A DNA stretch of 9,075 bases from Bacteroidia bacterium (GTDB lineage Bacteria; Bacteroidota; Bacteroidia; Bacteroidales; BM523). The notes under the pieces were generated by a model. It saw only the letters and a program-made list of their open reading frames with translations. It ran no database searches and had not been told where the DNA came from. The stretch spans positions 1 to 9,075 of the forward strand of contig JACQWN010000197.1 in assembly GCA_016209245.1 (NCBI GenBank). Reading direction: 5' to 3'. The translations under genes were made by a program, and so were the position numbers. Of the stretch, positions 5,347 through 9,075 are shown one piece after another (the first letter of the stretch is position 1; every line of letters begins with the position of its first letter).

Positions 5347-6945
5347 TCAAATCATTTCCCTGAGTTTTACTCTATCAATTTTTCCACTGTTATTTAAAGG
5401 CATTTCATCAACAAAAATAATTTTTTCCGGGAGCATATAATCAGGTAAATATTTTATCAGTCCGTTCCTGATTTCCTGCTTGTTATATTCACCCCTGATG
5501 AAACAAACGAGAGAGGTAATACCTGCTGTGTTTTGATAAGGAATTACAACAACCAGCTCGTTATTTATAAGTGCTTTAAGGCGATATTCTATCTCTCCCG
5601 GCTCGACTCTGAAACCATTAATTTGCACCTGTTGATCACGGCGTTTTATGTAAACTAAATTACCAACTGAATTTTTAATCACTATATCGCCGGTTAAATA
5701 CCATCGGTTTTCGTTCTTTCCTTTCTTATTTTGCCAACTGCCTTTTGCCAACTGCTGGCGCCTTGCGCCACCAACTGCCTCCTTCTTAAAAACGCTGTCA
5801 GGAACTTCGTATAGTTCGACCCCGCTCACTACAAGCCCTGACAGGTTTTTAGAAACTGCTAACTGCCTTTTGTCAACTGCCTTTTGCCAACTGCCAACTG
5901 CCTTTGCCAGGTAAAATGAGCTTGAAGTTTTTTCCTGATTTTTCCAATACCCTGATGTTATTTGTTCACCACCAAGAACAAGCTCCCCTTCAACATTATC
6001 CGGACAATCGTGAAATTCTGTATTCTGTATTCTATATTCTGTATTCTGTATTCTATATTCTGTATTCTGTATTCTGTATTCTGTATCAACGATTTTATAT
6101 TCAATATTTGCTAATGGAGTTCCTATGGGAACAAGCCCGTTTATAGTTTCCGTTTCGCTTTTTCCCGGTTGCCAATGGTAAATAAAGCTCCAGACACTTG
6201 CTTCAGTCGGACCATAAGCATTTTCAATCACTGAATTGGGAGCTGCTTTCTGCCATTCCTGTATAAGATTCATGGTCAGAGCCTCACCTGTAAAAAGGGT
6301 ATGTCTGACATAAGGTAAATGAACCGATTCGAGAATTTTAAACTGTTTCAGGTAAGCTATTGCCGAAGGAGCGAAAGCAACAATATTGATCTTGTTGTCA
6401 ATAATGGTTCTCCCCTTTGGCGTACCGGTGCTGCCGGAGGTGAATAATACATAAGCGATTGAATCGGGATTTATCTTTTTTTCAACTGTTTCGGTGAGAT
6501 TTCGTAGTTCGTAAGTTCGTAAAAAATTCGTAATTCGGTGGGATAATGCATAAGAGCCTTTATAATCTGAAATTATATCATTTTCAACAAAATTTAGCTT
6601 ATTAATTTTTGTATTCCATTTTTTTTTTAATGGAGCAACCGACGAAGCACTGCATAAAATTGTCTTCAATCCGGTTTCATTAATAATTGTCAATTGCCGT
6701 TCAGCCGGAAATTTTTGATTTACCGGCACAAATCCGGAGCCATTGAGCAAAACGGCAAGAATCGAAGCATAAGTGTAAACATTATTTTCAGTATAAATTC
6801 CGATTAACGGTTCGCCATATTTCAGCCCGGATGCAATATTCATTAAAATGTTTAACAATGTTGAATATGAATATTCGTTTTCCCCGAATTTAATCGCCGG
6901 TTTACTGCCGGAAATTTTACAGCTTCTTAGAAATCCTGAATACAT
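5347..6945 (-). CDS. Adenylate-forming enzyme (NRPS/DltA-like AMP-binding domain), rearranged
   Basis: A stand-alone amino-acid-adenylation-like domain, expected to activate a carboxylate as acyl-AMP. Start chosen at the ATG 6943-6945 (532 residues); the open frame extends to a TTG at 6969 that falls inside a promoter-like box. Counting from that TTG: A2-like LNGSGFVPVNQKFPAER (75-91), A3 TSGSTGTPKG (177-186), A5 YGPTEAS (252-258), A6 GELVLGGEQITSGYW (328-342), A7 WYLTGD (423-428), A8 QINGFRVEPGEIE (449-461), and A10 with catalytic Lys530 in NSGKIDR. Oddities: only a few residues separate A3 from the INIVAFAPSAIAYL strand, so the A4 segment (FDLS-type, with the Asp that holds the substrate amino group) is missing. 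Three repeat-derived stretches are inserted at about 142-157, 295-320 and 354-420. The frame is nonetheless open. No carrier-protein gene is nearby. The substrate cannot be named. Confidence 0.8.
   Translation of the reverse strand: MYSGFLRSCKISGSKPAIKFGENEYSYSTLLNILMNIASGLKYGEPLIGIYTENNVYTYASILAVLLNGSGFVPVNQKFPAERQLTIINETGLKTILCSASSVAPLKKKWNTKINKLNFVENDIISDYKGSYALSHRITNFLRTYELRNLTETVEKKINPDSIAYVLFTSGSTGTPKGRTIIDNKINIVAFAPSAIAYLKQFKILESVHLPYVRHTLFTGEALTMNLIQEWQKAAPNSVIENAYGPTEASVWSFIYHWQPGKSETETINGLVPIGTPLANIEYKIVDTEYRIQNTEYRIQNTEYRIQNTEFHDCPDNVEGELVLGGEQITSGYWKNQEKTSSSFYLAKAVGSWQKAVDKRQLAVSKNLSGLVVSGVELYEVPDSVFKKEAVGGARRQQLAKGSWQNKKGKNENRWYLTGDIVIKNSVGNLVYIKRRDQQVQINGFRVEPGEIEYRLKALINNELVVVIPYQNTAGITSLVCFIRGEYNKQEIRNGLIKYLPDYMLPEKIIFVDEMPLNNSGKIDRVKLREMI
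5729..5908. repeat. Composite repeat insert: CAACTGC/CTTTTGC units with nested palindromes
   Basis: Blocks of alternating heptamers CAACTGC and CTTTTGC occur at 5729-5755 and, degenerate, at 5854-5908, with a single unit at 5771-5779. Between them lie the palindrome TGGCGC-CTT-GCGCCA (5756-5770), an inverted pair CTGTCAGG (5795-5802) / CCTGACAG (5837-5844), and inside that the small hairpin GAACT/AGTTC (5802-5817). The whole block is read through by the AMP-binding gene and supplies about 60 residues between its A6 and A7 motifs, where relatives usually have only a few. Confidence 0.8.
6015..6084. repeat. Ten tandem heptamers ATTCTGT
   Basis: There are ten contiguous 7-bp units; units 3 and 6 are ATTCTAT, the rest ATTCTGT. 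In the AMP-binding gene they encode repeats of the heptapeptide RIQNTEY. Both variants fall on the third base of a Tyr codon (TAC to TAT). The array lies before motif A6, in a position where relatives have a short loop. Confidence 0.95.
6501..6537. repeat. Degenerate TTCGTAA/TTCGTAG repeat
   Basis: Four to five copies of TTCGTA(A/G) with small insertions fall inside the AMP-binding gene, encoding RITNFLRTYELRN upstream of motif A3. On the plus strand the unit contains TAA, while on the coding minus strand TTACGAA is open in every frame, so the orientation present is the one compatible with translation. Confidence 0.75.
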
Positions 6946-6966
6946 GTAATAATTTTTATGAAATGT

Positions 6967-6974
6967 CAAAAATA
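6967..6974 (-). promoter_or_regulatory. Putative -7 box for the AMP-binding/GNAT operon
   Basis: The minus strand reads TATTTTTG (TAnnTTTG), 22 bases upstream of the ATG at 6945, predicting a start near 6960. Because the TTG at 6969-6967 is part of this box, the downstream ATG is the better translation start. No clear -33 element is seen. Confidence 0.35.
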
Positions 6975-6985
6975 CAAAATCTTAT

Positions 6986-7001
6986 GTAATAAATTTATTA
7001 C
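6986..7001. promoter_or_regulatory. 16-bp perfect palindrome in the divergent intergenic region
   Basis: GTAATAAATTTATTAC is its own reverse complement. It sits between the divergent AMP-binding and TerB-like genes, about 12 bp upstream of the minus-strand -7 box and overlapping the first bases of the plus-strand one. Its size and position fit an operator for a dimeric regulator, but AT-rich palindromes also arise by chance and no regulator gene lies nearby. Confidence 0.4.
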
Positions 7002-7006
7002 TTTTG
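6999..7006 (+). promoter_or_regulatory. Putative -7 box for the TerB-like/metH operon
   Basis: TACTTTTG matches TAnnTTTG, implying a transcript start near 7013 and a leader of almost 90 bases before the ATG at 7101. A -33 TTG is lacking at the expected spacing. I found no sign of a cobalamin or SAM riboswitch in this AT-rich leader. Confidence 0.35.
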
Positions 7007-7100
7007 CAGAGTGAAATGCAATGAACTTAGTCGCTTTTTGCTTTGATATATTAATTATTTATCTTATTTTATCATATAATATTTTAAATCACACAAAAAT

Positions 7101-7529
7101 ATGAAAACATTAGATTTATTCGACCATTCAGCAAAAAATGAAATGAAAATATTTTTTGTCCACCTTGCTGAAATAACCAGATGTGACGGTAAGGTTGACG
7201 AAAATGAATTAACATTGCTTCACAAAATAGGACAAAAATTCGGTTTTACAGACCCTGAAATTGACAAATTAATTCAATTAAAGGAAAAAGTCGAATATAT
7301 CCCCCCGTTTGAGCTTGCCAAACGATTCGACCATATATACCAGATTATGCGTATAATTTTGGCCGACGGAGTCATGGATGAATGCGAGTTGAAATTTGTA
7401 AAACACTTTGCAATTTCAGAAGGCTTTGACGAACAACAGACTCAAAACCTAATAAATATTTTAAGCGAAGGTATTAAAAACCGTAAAGATGAGGATGATT
7501 TATTCGGGGAATACAGGAATATAAGGTGA
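7101..7529 (+). CDS. TerB-like small helical protein
   Basis: A 142-residue, probably all-helical protein of the TerB-like class (tellurite-resistance TerB fold, often acidic and cytoplasmic; function unknown in most lineages). It shows an internal duplication: CDGKVDENELTLLHKIGQKFGF (28-49) and ADGVMDECELKFVKHFAISEGF (88-109), each with the DGxxxxxE signature of the fold and spaced 60 residues apart. The C-terminal tail is charged and looks disordered. No signal peptide or membrane segment. The ATG at 7101 directly precedes the first helix. Its TGA stop (7527-7529) overlaps the AAGGTGA that can serve as the ribosome-binding site of metH, so the two are very likely co-transcribed and may be translationally coupled. 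I cannot assign a specific role; a tellurite function should not be assumed. Confidence 0.82.
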   Translation: MKTLDLFDHSAKNEMKIFFVHLAEITRCDGKVDENELTLLHKIGQKFGFTDPEIDKLIQLKEKVEYIPPFELAKRFDHIYQIMRIILADGVMDECELKFVKHFAISEGFDEQQTQNLINILSEGIKNRKDEDDLFGEYRNIR

Positions 7530-7534
7530 AATTG

Positions 7535-9075
7535 ATGGCCAACGCAGATATACATATTGAAATCAAAAAGAGAATTCTGGTTCTCGACGGTGCGATGGGC
7601 ACTATGATACAGAGCTACAATCTGAATGAAAAAGATTTCAGAGGCGCTCGTTTTATAAACCATTCCTGCCCGTTAAAAGGAAATAATGATTTGCTTTCGC
7701 TGACAAGGGCTGAAATTATTTATGATATACACAGCAGCTATCTTGAAGCCGGAGCCGATATAATCGAGACCAATACATTTAATGCAAACCGGATATCCAT
7801 GGCTGATTACCGGCTCGAGAACCTTGTATATGAAATGAATGTTGCTTCTGCAAAAATTGCACGCTCGGCGGCAGATAAATATACAATGTCCCAAATCCCA
7901 AATCCCAAATCCCAAATCCCAAATAATAATCCGGATAAGCCTCGTTTTGTAGCCGGTTCGATAGGCCCGACAAATAAATCGGCTTCATTATCTCCTGATG
8001 TGAACAGGCCGGCATTCAGAGCCGTGACTTTCGATGACCTGAAAAATGCTTATTATGAACAAGCAAAAGGGTTATTTGACGGAGGTGTTGATATATTATT
8101 AGTAGAAACAATTTTTGATGCTCTGAATGCCAAAGCTGCATTATTTGCAATCGAAGAGCTTTTTGAGCATACAGAGAAACGACTGCCTGTTATGCTTTCG
8201 GCAACAATTTCCGATACAAGCGGAAGAATTTTATCAGGCCAGACTATTGAGGCATTTTTAATCTCCGTTTCACATATTAAGCCGTTTAGCATTGGGTTTA
8301 ATTGTGCGTTTGGCGCAGGGACTATACTCCGGTATCTTGAAGAATTATCATCGAAAGCTCCTTTTTATATCAGCGCCTATCCGAATGCGGGATTGCCAGA
8401 CCAGTTTGGCAAATATAAAGAAACTCCGGAATATTTCACCGGGCGAATTAAAGAATTTTTTGTTCGCGGGCTGGTCAATATTATCGGTGGATGTTGCGGC
8501 ACTACCCCTGAACATATTAGAGCCATTGCAAAGGTCGCATCAGAAGCCCGTCCAAGAATAATTCCCGGAATAGCTCCAAGGACGCAATTTAGCGGACTGG
8601 AACCATTATCTGTTTCAAAAGAAAACAATTTTATCAACATTGGCGAACGCACGAATGTTGCAGGGTCGCGGAAATTCGCCCGTCTTATTTATGAAAAAAA
8701 ATATGAAGAAGCGCTTTCAATTGCCCGTCAGCAGGCAGAAGCCGGCGCCCAGATGCTGGATGTTTGCCTCGATGCCCCCATGTTAAACGCCGAAACAGAA
8801 ATAATCGTTTTTCTGAATTTACTCGCTTCCGACCCTGATATAGCACGGCCGCCTGTTATGCTCGATTCTTCGAAATGGACTGTTATTGAAGCAGGGCTGA
8901 AATGTTTGCAGGGAAAAGCTATAGTAAATTCAATCAGTCTGAAAGATGGTGAAGAATCGTTTTTAGACAGGGCGAAGCAAATCCGCAGATATGGCGCTGC
9001 CGTGGTGGTCATGGCCTTCGATGAACAGGGGCAGGCGGTTACTTATGAAAGAAAAATACAAGTATGTAAAAGAGC
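7535..9075 (+). CDS. metH: Methionine synthase, cobalamin-dependent (N-terminal part, runs off the edge)
   Basis: The first 513 codons of MetH, which moves the methyl group of 5-methyltetrahydrofolate via cobalamin to homocysteine in the cytoplasm. Domain 1, homocysteine S-methyltransferase (about 8-340): LVLDGAMGTMIQ at the start, GADIIETNTFNA, and the three zinc cysteines Cys257 (GFNCAFGAG), Cys320 and Cys321 (GGCCGTTP). Domain 2, pterin-binding (from about 365): INIGERTNVAGSRKF, DSSKW, QGKAIVNSIS and YGAAVVVMAFDEQGQA. The cobalamin-binding and activation domains would lie beyond the window. ATG at 7535 follows AAGGTGA with 5-base spacing; an in-frame GTG at 7526 is less likely. Oddities: a TCCCAAA x5 array adds about 12 residues (119-130) in a linker of domain 1, and the usual DxN of the pterin site reads DVCLD (Cys411). 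Confidence 0.95.
   Translation, partial: MANADIHIEIKKRILVLDGAMGTMIQSYNLNEKDFRGARFINHSCPLKGNNDLLSLTRAEIIYDIHSSYLEAGADIIETNTFNANRISMADYRLENLVYEMNVASAKIARSAADKYTMSQIPNPKSQIPNNNPDKPRFVAGSIGPTNKSASLSPDVNRPAFRAVTFDDLKNAYYEQAKGLFDGGVDILLVETIFDALNAKAALFAIEELFEHTEKRLPVMLSATISDTSGRILSGQTIEAFLISVSHIKPFSIGFNCAFGAGTILRYLEELSSKAPFYISAYPNAGLPDQFGKYKETPEYFTGRIKEFFVRGLVNIIGGCCGTTPEHIRAIAKVASEARPRIIPGIAPRTQFSGLEPLSVSKENNFINIGERTNVAGSRKFARLIYEKKYEEALSIARQQAEAGAQMLDVCLDAPMLNAETEIIVFLNLLASDPDIARPPVMLDSSKWTVIEAGLKCLQGKAIVNSISLKDGEESFLDRAKQIRRYGAAVVVMAFDEQGQAVTYERKIQVCKR
7889..7923. repeat. Five tandem heptamers TCCCAAA inside metH
   Basis: Five exact 7-bp units encode SQIPNPKSQIPN in MetH, between the helix ending AADKYT and the strand KPRFVAG. 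E. coli MetH has only a few residues here, so this is an insertion in a linker. The unit has no stop codon in any of six frames. Confidence 0.95.

Noticed and set aside
6015..6084. CRISPR-like array
   Set aside because: The units are 7 bp and contiguous, with no spacers, and no cas gene is nearby.
5904..6146. An 80-codon plus-strand open frame rich in ILYSVFY repeats
   Set aside because: It is the opposite strand of the ATTCTGT array inside the AMP-binding gene. Heptamers without stops keep all frames open, so the frame is a by-product.
5347..6945. Calling the AMP-binding gene a pseudogene
   Set aside because: The missing A4 segment and the repeat inserts suggest loss of normal function, but the frame is open over its whole length and the C-terminal motifs are intact, so it is listed as a rearranged CDS.
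6970..7100. Cobalamin or SAM riboswitch upstream of the TerB-like/metH operon
   Set aside because: The leader is short and AT-rich, and I see no B12-box-like or SAM-aptamer-like conserved elements. MetH itself uses cobalamin and is not usually shut off by it.
7673..8015. Two overlapping minus-strand open frames opposite metH
   Set aside because: They are antisense to conserved MetH sequence and kept open partly by the TCCCAAA array. No start signal or recognisable protein was seen.

Overview
The window looks like a stretch of chromosome from a Bacteroidota bacterium. It is AT-rich, it encodes a PorW/SprE-type lipoprotein of the type IX secretion system (a system confined to that phylum), and several gene starts are preceded by TAnnTTTG boxes, the form of the phylum's -7 promoter element. 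I cannot place it more finely; the dense short tandem repeats inside genes suggest an environmental member rather than a compact host-adapted one.

Layout. Bases 155-773 hold a small IS200-like/REP-associated Y1 transposase gene (minus strand) framed by GTCCC-n4-GGGAC hairpins with an ATATTGGTAG tail, inverted at the two ends. After an AT-rich spacer come four minus-strand genes, in transcription order: an adenylate-forming (AMP-binding) enzyme (6945-5347), a GNAT acetyltransferase (5330-4698), an Rpn-type PD-(D/E)XK nuclease/putative transposase (4643-3714) and the porW-like lipoprotein (about 3580-920). The first two are 16 bp apart and probably one operon; Rpn and porW each seem to have their own promoter. 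Across a divergent intergenic region with a perfect 16-bp palindrome, two plus-strand genes follow: a small TerB-like protein (7101-7529) and, 5 bp later, the N-terminal 513 codons of cobalamin-dependent methionine synthase metH, which runs off the right edge.

Most unusual is repeat DNA inside coding frames. The AMP-binding gene carries three separate repeat-derived insertions (TTCGTAA-like, ATTCTGT x10, and a 180-bp composite of CAACTGC/CTTTTGC units with nested palindromes), and metH carries TCCCAAA x5 in a surface linker. Every unit is 7 bp or 14 bp long, so an array passes through all reading frames, yet no array introduces a stop in the gene that hosts it. The AMP-binding enzyme also appears to lack the roughly 65-80 residues that normally follow its P-loop-like motif, although its frame stays open. 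A second oddity is the start of porW: an 18-bp perfect hairpin overlaps the signal-peptide codons, and a tiny ORF with a good Shine-Dalgarno ends in a TTGA overlap with the likely TTG start.

Functionally the window is a mix: housekeeping methionine synthesis, a protein-secretion component, a possible small acyl/aminoacyl-activation pair (AMP-ligase plus acetyltransferase) and two families associated with DNA mobility. I see no defence island, CRISPR array, tRNA or rRNA gene.
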